Origin: an uncultured Acidimicrobiales bacterium
GTDB lineage: Bacteria > Actinomycetota > Acidimicrobiia > Acidimicrobiales > SZUA-35
Direction: 5' to 3'
Assembly (NCBI GenBank): GCA_938021675.1
Contig: CALIFY010000023.1
Location: forward strand, 1 to 64,000
Length of the DNA stretch: 64,000 nucleotides
Shown here: positions 1 through 8,081 of the stretch, piece after piece
How positions within the stretch are numbered: position 1 is the stretch's first letter
How the letters are laid out: each line of letters begins with the position of its first letter
Notes under the pieces: generated by a model
What the model was told of the DNA's origin: nothing
The model's input: the letters and a program-made list of their open reading frames with translations, nothing else
The model's database searches: none
Made by a program: the position numbers and the translations under genes

Positions 1-26
1 CCGGGAGGCGGTCCGAGATCGTCAAA

Positions 27-728
27 GTGGGCGTGAAGAAAACAACTGTGGCAATACTCGTCCTCGTAACCCTGGTCGGTTTCGCTTGTGCCAGCGATGA
101 CGAGACCACCGTTACCGCTCAAGAAGAAGAGACCACGACCGCGATGTCGGACACCGACGACGTAGAAGAATCGGCAGACGGAGACGAAGAGCAACAAGCC
201 GAAGATACAGAAGACGTCGATGGAGATGTAGGGGAAGGCGACGTATCCGACGGCGATGTATCCGAGGAAGACGTATCCGACGACGACGAATCCCAAGATC
301 CCGAGCCGGCGGTCCTGCCGGAACTCAAGGGAGACGATCCGGTGTTCGTGTGGTCCGAAACCGGGGGTTGCGCCCAGATGGGCCCGAACTGTGCCCGTTA
401 CGTTGTCACCGCCGATGGCACGGTCACCACGTTTCGTGAAGGATCCGATGAGGTGGCGGCGACCGGAGTCGTCGACGCCGCCCTACTCGACACCTGGCTG
501 GTAGCCGTCCAGGAAACGGACCTCGCTGATCTCGCCGGTCGAGCCGGGCCAGGTGAGATGACCGCAGCTTTTGACGGTGTCGACTTTGCGGTTGAAGCAC
601 CGCACGTTGGGTCAAGCTTGTCGAGTATTGAAATGGAATTCTCGCCAGGCGAAGACTACTTTGCCGCAGCGTTCGCCCTGGCTCAGGCGGCGGCCACACA
701 GGCTCCGCTTACCATCGAGAGTCGTTGA
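27..728 (+). CDS. acidic secreted lipoprotein, function unknown
   Basis: A 233-residue protein starting at GTG; a second GTG two codons later is also possible. Residues 1-21 form a lipoprotein signal (KK, a hydrophobic stretch, then the lipobox GFAC with Cys21). Residues 25-95 are an Asp/Glu-rich low-complexity linker containing a short repeat of the form DVSDG-DVSEE-DVSDD. Residues 100-233 look like a small globular domain (FVWSETGGCAQMGPNCARYVV) that I cannot assign to a family; its two close cysteines could form a disulfide. It should be anchored outside the cytoplasmic membrane. The next gene converges on it from the minus strand. Confidence 0.75.
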   Translation: MGVKKTTVAILVLVTLVGFACASDDETTVTAQEEETTTAMSDTDDVEESADGDEEQQAEDTEDVDGDVGEGDVSDGDVSEEDVSDDDESQDPEPAVLPELKGDDPVFVWSETGGCAQMGPNCARYVVTADGTVTTFREGSDEVAATGVVDAALLDTWLVAVQETDLADLAGRAGPGEMTAAFDGVDFAVEAPHVGSSLSSIEMEFSPGEDYFAAAFALAQAAATQAPLTIESR

Positions 729-764
729 GCCGTCCGGCGAGGGAGCGTGGCCGTTACACACCCG

Positions 765-1457
765 CTAACAGTCGCCAGGTACCGCTTCTGGCGTCGGGGT
801 TTGAAGCGAATCGATCGCCGATGACAGCTCCGAAACAGCGACCGCCCATCCGACGTTCTGGCTGCGAGCGGTGGCGAATACCATGCCGACCAGCTGACCG
901 TCGATCAACACCGCAGCGCCCGAGTCTCCGGGCTCGATCTCGGCCTCCAGTTTGATAGCCGAGCGGCGACCCTCACCGTCGAGCGTGGCGACGACGATGT
1001 CGCTGATAGCGCCTGATTTGGTCGCCGGTCCGTCGTTATCGGCATAGGTTGCGATGGTGACCGCCATTCCGACCTCGGCTTCATCCTCGGCGAACCCAAC
1101 GGCCTCGACGGCCGGCCCACCACCCTCCGGCCCGGACAGGTGGAGGATGGCCACATCTTTGCCCGGGTCGAGGTAGACGATGTCGGCATCAACCGACGTA
1201 CCATCGGGCTTCTGGAGCGTGACCGTCTTCGCGTCTTCGAGGGAGTGAGCCACGGTTGCCGCCAGGTCGGGGCCCACAGCGATAGCGGTCGCTCGTTGGT
1301 TATCTGCACCCCCGCACTGTTCGACCGCAACCCGATAGACGGCCGATCGGGCGTTTTCGTCGACGGTTGTCGAGGGCCAGATCGGGGTTCCGCACCCGCT
1401 GATCGGCAACAGTGCGGCCAGGAATAGCGCTGCGGCCGACAACCGAAAAGGACTCAC
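765..1457 (-). CDS. secreted trypsin-like serine protease, lipoprotein
   Basis: A chymotrypsin/trypsin-fold protease. The triad is readable: His in TVAHS, Asp in GKDVAIL and Ser in PGDSGAAV. The frame is open upstream to 1571, but the GTG at 1457 is chosen because a GGAG lies about 6 bases before it and because it places a clean lipoprotein signal (FRLSAAALFLAALLPISGC) at the N terminus. This start also avoids overlap with the divergent gene at 1492. About 230 residues remain, so there is a protease domain and no PDZ domain. Substrate unknown; likely anchored on the outer face of the membrane. Confidence 0.8.
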   Translation of the reverse strand: MSPFRLSAAALFLAALLPISGCGTPIWPSTTVDENARSAVYRVAVEQCGGADNQRATAIAVGPDLAATVAHSLEDAKTVTLQKPDGTSVDADIVYLDPGKDVAILHLSGPEGGGPAVEAVGFAEDEAEVGMAVTIATYADNDGPATKSGAISDIVVATLDGEGRRSAIKLEAEIEPGDSGAAVLIDGQLVGMVFATARSQNVGWAVAVSELSSAIDSLQTPTPEAVPGDC

Positions 1458-1491
1458 CGCTCCAGGGTAGGTTGCAAAGACCCGAGCAACG

Positions 1492-2220
1492 GTGGCAGCC
1501 TCAGGGCCAGTGACAGATTCACCGATTTCACCGGCAAAGACTCCAGCGTCGTTGGCGGCGAAGCCTGACAATCGAACCGTTGGTGAGCTGCGCCGAACCG
1601 ATCCACAGGGTCAACCCTTTGAGGCCCGGGTCGGCCCCGGATTGGTGCGGGTCGTCGGACTAGCGGCCAGCGAACTTGTTGGGGCGGAACTGATCCCACC
1701 CAACCGGACGAAGGACCGTGCGGGAGCTGGCGACGACGCCCCGCTATTTCACCGCGCAGGCCTGCCAAATACTGGCGCACACGTGCCGTTGATCGTCCAT
1801 GAGCCGACGATGGTTGCCCGGACGGTTGACGCCGCCGACCGAGCAGCGGAAATCATCGCCGACCTCGGAGGAAGCGTGCTCTTCGTGGCGCCCTTCGTCG
1901 GTCAGGATGCGGTCGCAGGTCAGCCGGTGAGCCTACGGCAGTGGAATCACGCAGTGGCAATGATTGAACGGCTAGAAGAACTCTGCCTCCGGCACCAGAT
2001 CGTGCCGGCGATCCGCGACCTGATCGGCGGCCGTTCGGCTCGCTGGGAAGGAGTGACAGACTCCGAACCGGTCCGCTACGTTCTCGACACCGGGAACTTC
2101 CTATCCGATGGATATGTGCCAGCACCGCTCATAAGCCCCGTCCGATTCGAGAACGATGGGGTCGACACGCTGCCGGATCGACCGACGCACCCGTACCGCT
2201 CGGGGAAAGGAACGTCATGA
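1492..2220 (+). CDS. sugar phosphate isomerase/epimerase-like TIM-barrel protein, divergent
   Basis: 242 residues from GTG. The stretches DAADRAAEIIADLGG, FVAPFVG, an alpha helix with LEELCLRHQIVPAI, and VRYVLDTGNF follow the pattern of xylose-isomerase-like (AP endonuclease 2 type) TIM-barrel proteins such as inosose dehydratase-like enzymes. The match is partial: the usual His-rich metal site after the fourth strand is not obvious and the chain ends soon after LDTGNF, so part of the barrel seems missing. It overlaps the following dehydrogenase by 4 bases (ATGA), implying translational coupling and a shared pathway for a hydroxy acid or polyol. Start position is uncertain. Confidence 0.6.
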   Translation: MAASGPVTDSPISPAKTPASLAAKPDNRTVGELRRTDPQGQPFEARVGPGLVRVVGLAASELVGAELIPPNRTKDRAGAGDDAPLFHRAGLPNTGAHVPLIVHEPTMVARTVDAADRAAEIIADLGGSVLFVAPFVGQDAVAGQPVSLRQWNHAVAMIERLEELCLRHQIVPAIRDLIGGRSARWEGVTDSEPVRYVLDTGNFLSDGYVPAPLISPVRFENDGVDTLPDRPTHPYRSGKGTS

Positions 2221-3191
2221 CCGAACCAATCATGCACGTCGATCGCTCTCTCGAAGGTCGGGTCGACGAAGTAACGGCCTGGACCGGCGGCCGGGTCACC
2301 ATCGTCGGTCCGACCGACGATCGGCTCGCCGAGGCGTCGGCCGCCATCGGTGGGGGCATCGCATGGGACGCCACTCGTTTCGATTTGGCCCCTCGGCTTC
2401 ACGTGCTGGCCCGAACAGGCATCGGAGTTGATGCCATCGACCTCGAAGAGGCAACCAAACGAGGCGTCCTGGTGACGAACACCCCGGACGGGCCGACCGT
2501 GTCGACCGCCGAGCACACCGTCGCCCTACTGTTCACGGTGGCCAAAACGATTGGAGTCCACCAGGAGCGGTTGCGGCGCGCCGCCGGAAACTACTATCCA
2601 TCGAGCACCGCGGTTGAACTCGATGGTTTGGTCATCGGTCTCTTGGGGTACGGCCGGATCTCTCGACGAGTGGCGCGGGTAGCCGCATCGGTCGGTATGA
2701 CGGTGCTGGCCCACGATCCGTTCCTAACCGACACCGATTCAGGGGATCCGGCGACCCCGCAGCTGGTCGAGTTCGACGAGTTGCTCCGCCGCTCCGATGT
2801 GCTCTCGCTCCACGCCCCGCTAACCGACGCGACGTCGAAACTGTTCGACGAGACCACCTTCGCCAAGTGCAAACCGGGCGTGATCTTCCTCAACGCCGCT
2901 CGGGGTGGCCTCGTCGATCACTCGGCGCTGCTGGCAGCCCTGGATTCCGGCCTGGTCGGCGCGGCCGGGCTCGACGTGACCGAGCCGGAACCCCTTGACC
3001 CCGACCATCCGCTACTGCACCGCGACAATGTGGTGGTGACCCCGCATGTCGCATCAGCTACCGGCGTCGGTCGAGATCGGATGTTGTCGATGGCGATCGC
3101 TCAAGTCATGCAGGTTCTCGATGGCGGGCGGCCGACCAACCTCGTCAATCCAGCCGCCTGGACCGCCAACGCCGAGCCGCCGGGTCGGTAG
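2217..3191 (+). CDS. D-isomer-specific 2-hydroxyacid dehydrogenase
   Basis: 324 residues. This NAD-dependent family includes phosphoglycerate and hydroxypyruvate dehydrogenases. The nucleotide-binding loop reads GLLGYGRISRRVA near residue 140, followed by the acidic/hydroxyl turn HDPF. The catalytic elements are LHAPLT, the Arg in NAARGGLVD, the Glu in TEPEPLD and the His in VVTPHVAS. Length is normal for a dehydrogenase without a C-terminal ACT domain, so this is not a regulated SerA. Substrate cannot be read from sequence. It is coupled to the TIM-barrel protein upstream. Confidence 0.88.
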   Translation: MTEPIMHVDRSLEGRVDEVTAWTGGRVTIVGPTDDRLAEASAAIGGGIAWDATRFDLAPRLHVLARTGIGVDAIDLEEATKRGVLVTNTPDGPTVSTAEHTVALLFTVAKTIGVHQERLRRAAGNYYPSSTAVELDGLVIGLLGYGRISRRVARVAASVGMTVLAHDPFLTDTDSGDPATPQLVEFDELLRRSDVLSLHAPLTDATSKLFDETTFAKCKPGVIFLNAARGGLVDHSALLAALDSGLVGAAGLDVTEPEPLDPDHPLLHRDNVVVTPHVASATGVGRDRMLSMAIAQVMQVLDGGRPTNLVNPAAWTANAEPPGR

Positions 3192-3195
3192 ACCG

Positions 3196-4143
3196 CTATC
3201 GGTCATTGCGAGAGAAATGTTGGTAGTCCTTTAACGAATTCCACCGGCCACCCCATCCCCAGCCGATGTCGTCAAAGGCCGAGACGGCCACGCTGTTCTC
3301 GGTCACGATGCCGGCCCGATCGTCGGACCGTTCAAGGTAACTGGTTGCCAGTTCGGGCAGGACGATCTCGCCCTTCTGGTACGGGTTGTGGAACGGATTG
3401 AGGTCGATGGCCAGCCCGAACGCATGTTCGGAGAACCGGGAGCCGCCGGTAACCGGACGGCAAACGAACGCCGTCGTGTTATTTCCGTCCCCGGTCGGCG
3501 GCGCGCCGAGTTCGGCCATCGTCACCACCCGCATTTCCTCGATTGGGAACCGGGCCGCAAACAACCGCTCGAACACCGCGATGACATCGTCGCCGACATC
3601 GGCATGAACGATCATCTCTCCGGTGTGGGCACGATCATCAAAGCCCCAAAATGTCATCGTCAGGTAGGCGAGCTCGTCCGGCTCGACCGGGCAGGACTCG
3701 TTCCATGTCGACCGGGCCAGCACCGTGTCCGGTACCGGGCCGTTCGTCGCCGCGAACTCCTCGGTGGTCGGCGCCCCCAAGGTGTCGGTGGAGATGATTC
3801 GCCGGTCGCGAAGCTCTTCCGGTGTGGTTTGGGGTGGAACTCTGCCATCTGGTGTCGTCGGCAGCACCCGCTGGCCGAGCCACGGTGGAGGCTCCGCAGC
3901 AGCCGTTGGTGCCGACGACGATTCACCCGGTGGTACGACCCGAAGCGCCGTCGTCGACGGGTCGCCGACCGATGGTTCGCGTTTCAACGTGGAGATCGTC
4001 GCCTGTTCGAACGAGCTGGTCGCGGCCAACGGTGGCGGGTCGCCGTCGGTCGCCTGGCTGCAGGAGGCCGTGACCACCACTGCCATGATCATCACGAGCG
4101 ACGATTTGGCGGTAGGTGGGAGTCCAACGCGGCGAATCGACAT
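3196..4143 (-). CDS. M15-family D-alanyl-D-alanine carboxypeptidase-like lipoprotein
   Basis: About 315 residues from the ATG at 4143; the frame is open further upstream, but this start gives an N-terminal hydrophobic segment and a lipobox-like TASC. A Pro/Thr-rich linker follows. The C-terminal half carries the zinc-peptidase signature SEHAFGLAIDLNP (His and Asp ligands) and the late His in DYQHFS, as in VanY/M15 peptidases. It probably trims peptidoglycan stem peptides or endolysin-like bonds outside the membrane. It is divergent from the DUF2237 gene at 4199. Confidence 0.85.
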   Translation of the reverse strand: MSIRRVGLPPTAKSSLVMIMAVVVTASCSQATDGDPPPLAATSSFEQATISTLKREPSVGDPSTTALRVVPPGESSSAPTAAAEPPPWLGQRVLPTTPDGRVPPQTTPEELRDRRIISTDTLGAPTTEEFAATNGPVPDTVLARSTWNESCPVEPDELAYLTMTFWGFDDRAHTGEMIVHADVGDDVIAVFERLFAARFPIEEMRVVTMAELGAPPTGDGNNTTAFVCRPVTGGSRFSEHAFGLAIDLNPFHNPYQKGEIVLPELATSYLERSDDRAGIVTENSVAVSAFDDIGWGWGGRWNSLKDYQHFSRNDR

Positions 4144-4198
4144 CCCCAATGAGGATAGCGAGAGCAGAACCGACGGCTGGACTCGGCACAATGGAGCG

Positions 4199-4642
4199 AT
4201 GGCTCTCAATGTGCTCGGCACCGTCCTCGAACCGTGCTCGATCGACCCGATGACCGGATTTTACCGTGACGGGTGCTGCAACACCGGAGGAGGCGACGTC
4301 GGCGTCCACGTGGTATGCGCCGCGGTAACCGATGAGTTTCTGGCCTTTAGCGCCGCAGCCGGAAACGATTTGTCCACGCCGATACCAGCGTACGGATTTC
4401 CTGGGCTGAAGGCCGGCGACCGGTGGTGTTTGTGTGCCTCCCGTTGGGCTGAAGCGTTGGAAGCCGGGGTTGCGCCTCAGGTCGTGCTGGCCTCGACCCA
4501 TGCCGCGGCCGTAGAGTACGCCACCCTCGACGACCTAAAGGCCCACGCCGTAGACGCTGGTGAAGACTCCGATGCCGGTGACGGCGAGGCCGGTGAGGAA
4601 TCGGTCGACGGCGGAGATGATGCCGACGAGAAAGGTCGATGA
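4199..4642 (+). CDS. DUF2237 family protein
   Basis: 147 residues. Residues 1-110 carry the family pattern: NVLGTVLEPCS, TGFYRDGCC, a VVCAAVTDEFLAFS strand, YGFPGLKAGDRWCLC and the final LDDLKAHAVD. The conserved cysteines suggest metal or redox chemistry, but no function is established. The last 35 residues are an acidic tail (EDSDAGDGEAGEES) not typical of the family. The ATG at 4199 fits the start of the family; the frame is open far upstream. It overlaps the thioesterase gene by 4 bases (ATGA), so it is probably the first gene of the tesB-cobUTS run. Confidence 0.85.
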   Translation: MALNVLGTVLEPCSIDPMTGFYRDGCCNTGGGDVGVHVVCAAVTDEFLAFSAAAGNDLSTPIPAYGFPGLKAGDRWCLCASRWAEALEAGVAPQVVLASTHAAAVEYATLDDLKAHAVDAGEDSDAGDGEAGEESVDGGDDADEKGR

Positions 4643-5670
4643 ACGCTCCGGCTGAGCCGATATCGATTGGCGACGTCAGCTTCGGTGAACTGATGAGCCT
4701 CGAACGGCATGGGGCCGACACGTTCATCGGGTTGGCCCCCCGATACCCCTGGGGTCGGCTCTTCGGGGGCCAGGTCGTGGCCCAAGCGTTGCAAGCAGCT
4801 CAGCAAACCGTGGCCGACGACTACGCCGTCCACTCACTTCACGCCTATTTCATCAGAGGCGGAACCCATCGAGAGCCCGTTCGGTACGAGGTCGACCGGA
4901 TCCGAAACGGCCGGTCGTTTACCACCCGTCGAGTGGTTGCCCGGCAGTCGTCCGGGGCCATCCTCAACCTGTCGGCCTCGTTCCAGGTGGCTGAGGAAGA
5001 GGCCGACGTCCAGTCGATGCAGGCCCCAGCCGACGTCCCGCCACCCGAGACTCTGAGCGAGGTCGGATGGGGTGGTTTGTTGTCGCGGCGAGCCGTGGTT
5101 CAGGAATTCGCCCACGCCATCAGCTGGGTCAAACTCGATGGCATCCCGTCCGGTGTCCCATCGCTCGATGCGGCTTCGTTGGCGTTCGCGTCGGACGCTG
5201 TGCCAACCGGCGCCGTCCGGGCGTCACACCCGATCCAGGTACCTCGGGACGAGATCCACCGTACCTTCATCGGTGCCAGCCTCGATCACGTAGTCTATTT
5301 TCATCGACCCGCTCACGCTCACCAATGGCTCCTGGCCGACGTCCGTTGCCACGGACTGGTTGGCGGTCGCGGGGTCTCCGTCGGTGACCTCTTCACCTCC
5401 GATGGTGTCCACGTGGTGACCGTCGTCCAAGAGGTTCTACTCCGCAAACGTCGACCCGAGGTCTCAGATGGCGACGCCTTGTCTGTCTCAGGCGGCGACG
5501 CCTTGTCTGTCTCAGATGGCGACGCCTTGTCTGTCTCAGGCGGCGACGCCTTGTCTGTCTCAGGCGGCGACGCCTTGTCTGTCTCAGGCGGCGACGCCTT
5601 GTCTGTCTCAGGCGGCGACGCCTTGTCTGTCTCAGATGGCGACGCCTTGGCCGGGGGTAAGGATGTCTAG
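4639..5670 (+). CDS. tesB: acyl-CoA thioesterase II (TesB-like) with repeat tail
   Basis: Double hotdog thioesterase that hydrolyses acyl-CoA to free acid and CoA. Visible are GRLFGGQVVAQAL, HSLHAYFIRGG, GRSFTTRRVVARQ in the first hotdog and SLDHVVYFHRP, HQWLLADV, GRGVSVGDLF with VQEVLLR in the second. A TesB normally stops near residue 275-290; this one continues with eight copies of an octapeptide of the form VS(G/D)GDALS (residues 275-338), encoded by a 24-bp tandem repeat. The tail is low-complexity and probably disordered. The stop codon overlaps the start of cobU. Confidence 0.85.
   Translation: MNAPAEPISIGDVSFGELMSLERHGADTFIGLAPRYPWGRLFGGQVVAQALQAAQQTVADDYAVHSLHAYFIRGGTHREPVRYEVDRIRNGRSFTTRRVVARQSSGAILNLSASFQVAEEEADVQSMQAPADVPPPETLSEVGWGGLLSRRAVVQEFAHAISWVKLDGIPSGVPSLDAASLAFASDAVPTGAVRASHPIQVPRDEIHRTFIGASLDHVVYFHRPAHAHQWLLADVRCHGLVGGRGVSVGDLFTSDGVHVVTVVQEVLLRKRRPEVSDGDALSVSGGDALSVSDGDALSVSGGDALSVSGGDALSVSGGDALSVSGGDALSVSDGDALAGGKDV
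5461..5652 (+). repeat. 24-bp tandem repeat, 8 copies, in the 3' end of tesB
   Basis: Unit gtctcaggcggcgacgcctt + gtct, starting at 5461 and every 24 bases to 5629; the eighth copy is degenerate at its end. The variable position is gat or ggc (Asp/Gly). Because 24 is a multiple of three, copy-number change keeps the frame, and all copies also stay open in the cobU frame and on the opposite strand. Confidence 0.95.
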
Positions 5671-6226
5671 CGAGGGAGTGGTTCGATCGACGGTGGTGCT
5701 TGGCGGGGCGCGGTCGGGCAAGTCGGCTTTGGCTCAACGGCTAGCGGTTGCGTCTGGTGGACCGGTCACCGCGCTGGTCACCGCCGAACCTATCGACGAA
5801 GAAATGGCGTCGAGGATCGACAACCACCGGCGGGATCGGCCGGCTGGGTGGCACACCGTCGAAGCGCCGTACGATCTCCCCGAGGCACTCTCGCGAGTAG
5901 ACGACGCCGAGATCGCGCTGGTCGACTGCGCCACCGTGTGGCTGAGTAATCTCTTGGTGCGGGGCGACGACGACTCCTCGGTCGATGCCGCAACCGAACG
6001 ACTCGTCGACGTCGTGATGGAAAGGCGAAACGCCCCGACCGTGGTCGTATCCAATGAGGTCGGATATGGTCTCGTTCCGCCGGACCCGCTGTCCCGCCGG
6101 TTCCGCGACGCACAGGGTCGAGCAAATCAACGGTTGACCGGAGCGGTCGATCGGGCCTTGTTTGTGGTGGCCGGCATGCTGGTCCCGCTCCAGGTGCCAG
6201 CCGATAGTGTTCCGGAGCTTCGATGA
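5663..6226 (+). CDS. cobU: bifunctional adenosylcobinamide kinase / adenosylcobinamide-phosphate guanylyltransferase
   Basis: 187 residues. It phosphorylates adenosylcobinamide and transfers GMP to give AdoCbi-GDP, in the nucleotide-loop assembly of B12. The P-loop is VLGGARSGKS at the N terminus; VDCATVWLSNLL and SNEVGYGLVP followed by DPLSRRFRDAQGRANQ are family hallmarks. The ATG at 5663 overlaps the tesB stop and has a GGGGGTAAGG upstream. The same frame is open back through the repeat, so a longer protein is conceivable but not supported by family length. Ends in a 4-base overlap with cobT. Confidence 0.93.
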   Translation: MSSEGVVRSTVVLGGARSGKSALAQRLAVASGGPVTALVTAEPIDEEMASRIDNHRRDRPAGWHTVEAPYDLPEALSRVDDAEIALVDCATVWLSNLLVRGDDDSSVDAATERLVDVVMERRNAPTVVVSNEVGYGLVPPDPLSRRFRDAQGRANQRLTGAVDRALFVVAGMLVPLQVPADSVPELR

Positions 6227-7275
6227 CCGAGCCAGACCCGATGGAGGACGCCGCCGAGGCAATCGCAGCGGCACAGGCAATCGAAGCTTCGTTAGATGAT
6301 CGAGCGGCCATCGCCGGCCGCGCCACCCGAGTACTGCGTCCGCCCCACGCGCTGCGCCGAATGGACGAGACCGCGACATGGCTCGCCGGCTGGCAGCGAA
6401 CGACCAAGCCGCGGGTCGAACGTCCGGCCGTGCTGATATTTGGTGCCGATCACGGGGTGGCGGCCCGAGGCGTCAGCGCGTATCCGACCGAAGTGACGGG
6501 CGCCATCGCCAAGGCCATCGAAGGCGGTATCGCAACCTGCTCGGCGCTCGCCGCTGCGGTGGGCGCCACCGTGGACCTTGTCGACGTCGGAATCGGGAAA
6601 CCAACCGGTGACCTGACCGATACCGACGCGCTCGATGTCGAACGCTTTGGCCAGGCATGGCGAGCCGGTGCATCGGCGGTCGCCGAAAAGGCGGCGATGT
6701 CAGATCTGCTCGTGGTCGGTGAGATCGGAATCGGAAACACCACCGCGGCCGCCGCGGTGTCGGCCGGAGTTGTCGGCGGCCCACTCGATGCCTGGGTCGG
6801 GCGGGGATCTGGCGTGGACGATGCCGGTCTGGAGAGAAAGCGACAATCGGTGGCCGCGGGCTTAGCCAGGCTGGAACGGGAGCGGGCACCTGATTCCGAT
6901 GGGCACGGGCCCCTCGATGTGCTTCGTCGATTGGGTGGGGCCGAACTCGTCGCCCTGGCTGGCGCAACCGTCGAGGCCAGGCGCCGCTCGATCCCGATGC
7001 TCCTCGATGGATTCATCGCCACGGCCGGGGTGACCCCGTTAGCCGCCCATAGCCCAGGCATGCTCGACCACTGCCTGGCCGGGCACTGCTCGGCGGAGCC
7101 CGGCCACCGACGGCTGCTCGACTACCTCGGCAAACACCCGTTGTTGGAACTCGATCTCCGGCTTGGTGAGGCGTCCGGCGCGCTCGTAGCGCTGCCTCTG
7201 CTTCGAGCGGCGGCCGCGGTCGTCGTCGATGTCGCAACCTTTGATGACCTCGGGTTGCCCGGCCCAACCGGTTAA
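6223..7275 (+). CDS. cobT: nicotinate-nucleotide--dimethylbenzimidazole phosphoribosyltransferase
   Basis: 350 residues, the usual CobT length. It makes alpha-ribazole phosphate from nicotinate mononucleotide and the lower-ligand base. Motifs are FGADHGVAARGVSAYP, GEIGIGNTTAAAAV, the central LDGFIATAG and the C-terminal LDLRLGEASGA, which contains the catalytic Glu. The first 60 residues resemble the usual N-terminal helices. It is translationally coupled to cobU and followed 7 bases later by cobS, so the three genes form one operon. Confidence 0.95.
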   Translation: MTEPDPMEDAAEAIAAAQAIEASLDDRAAIAGRATRVLRPPHALRRMDETATWLAGWQRTTKPRVERPAVLIFGADHGVAARGVSAYPTEVTGAIAKAIEGGIATCSALAAAVGATVDLVDVGIGKPTGDLTDTDALDVERFGQAWRAGASAVAEKAAMSDLLVVGEIGIGNTTAAAAVSAGVVGGPLDAWVGRGSGVDDAGLERKRQSVAAGLARLERERAPDSDGHGPLDVLRRLGGAELVALAGATVEARRRSIPMLLDGFIATAGVTPLAAHSPGMLDHCLAGHCSAEPGHRRLLDYLGKHPLLELDLRLGEASGALVALPLLRAAAAVVVDVATFDDLGLPGPTG

Positions 7276-7282
7276 CCGGTCG

Positions 7283-8020
7283 ATGAGGCAATTTCGGCTG
7301 GCTCTGGCCTTCTTGACCCGCCTGCCTGGTGGGCGGCACCCCAACGACTCGTCGGAGTTGACTGCGGCGGTGCCGTGGTTTCCTGTCGTCGGGATCGTGG
7401 TCGGGGCCATCGGGGCTGCGGTCTACGTCTCGATGGCTGAACTCGTCGCGCCCTTGCCGGCTGCCGCGGTGGCATTCGCCTGTACCGCACTGGTCACCGG
7501 GGGATTCCACGAAGATGGCCTGGCTGACACCGTCGACGCCCTCGCCGGCGGGACGACGATTGAACAGCGGCTTATCATTTTGAAAGACTCACGTCACGGC
7601 ACGTTCGGCGTGCTCGCCTTGGTCCTCATGTCGATCATCAAGATCGGTGCCCTGGCCGAGCTTGACGGCCGGGCCGCCGCTATCGGGTTGGTGGCAACAC
7701 ACGTTTCAGGCCGGGCCGCCGCCGTCGGGCTGATGGCGGTTGCTCCGACCGCCCGCCAGGATGGGCTTGGCGCCGACTACGCTCGGGCGCTGCCGGCCGT
7801 TGGGGCCACCGTTGGCGTCACCGTCGGCGTGGCCGCCCTCGTTGGTGCGTTCTGGCCGACGGGCTGGGCTGTCGCCGTCGCTGCTTTGGCTCTCGGGGTT
7901 GCCGCCGTGGGGTGGTGGGCAAGGGCCAAGATCGGTGGTGTGACCGGCGACATTCTGGGCGCCGCCGAACAGGTGGGTGAGGCGACGGTTCTCTTATCGC
8001 TGGCGGCATACGCGGGGTAA
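7283..8020 (+). CDS. cobS: adenosylcobinamide-GDP ribazoletransferase (cobalamin synthase)
   Basis: 245 residues, integral membrane. It joins AdoCbi-GDP with alpha-ribazole (phosphate) to give adenosylcobalamin (phosphate). The N terminus MRQFRLALAFLTRLP, the acidic cluster in EDGLADTVDALAGG and LKDSRHGTFGVLAL are diagnostic. Several hydrophobic segments follow. The ATG at 7283 is chosen because it gives the canonical N terminus; an upstream in-frame start would lie inside cobT. Last gene of the cobUTS set; corrin-ring genes are absent here, so the organism may salvage cobinamide or encode them elsewhere. Confidence 0.93.
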   Translation: MRQFRLALAFLTRLPGGRHPNDSSELTAAVPWFPVVGIVVGAIGAAVYVSMAELVAPLPAAAVAFACTALVTGGFHEDGLADTVDALAGGTTIEQRLIILKDSRHGTFGVLALVLMSIIKIGALAELDGRAAAIGLVATHVSGRAAAVGLMAVAPTARQDGLGADYARALPAVGATVGVTVGVAALVGAFWPTGWAVAVAALALGVAAVGWWARAKIGGVTGDILGAAEQVGEATVLLSLAAYAG

Positions 8021-8061
8021 GCGGACGTACCGGCTGGTTGAGCGACCGTGGCTCGGTCTTA

Positions 8062-8076
8062 CCCCCGACGTGGGGG
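8062..8076. terminator. hairpin between convergent cobS and dxs
   Basis: CCCCC-GACGT-GGGGG stem-loop in the 61-base gap between the convergent cobS and dxs stop codons. No long U tract follows, so it is only a candidate bidirectional terminator. Confidence 0.4.
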
Positions 8077-8081
8077 ACGTG

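Noticed and set aside
5393-5737. Minus-strand open frame of 114 residues through the tesB repeat
   Set aside because: Arg-rich repeat translation (RQTRRRRL) with no start site or family; it exists only because the array has no stops on that strand.
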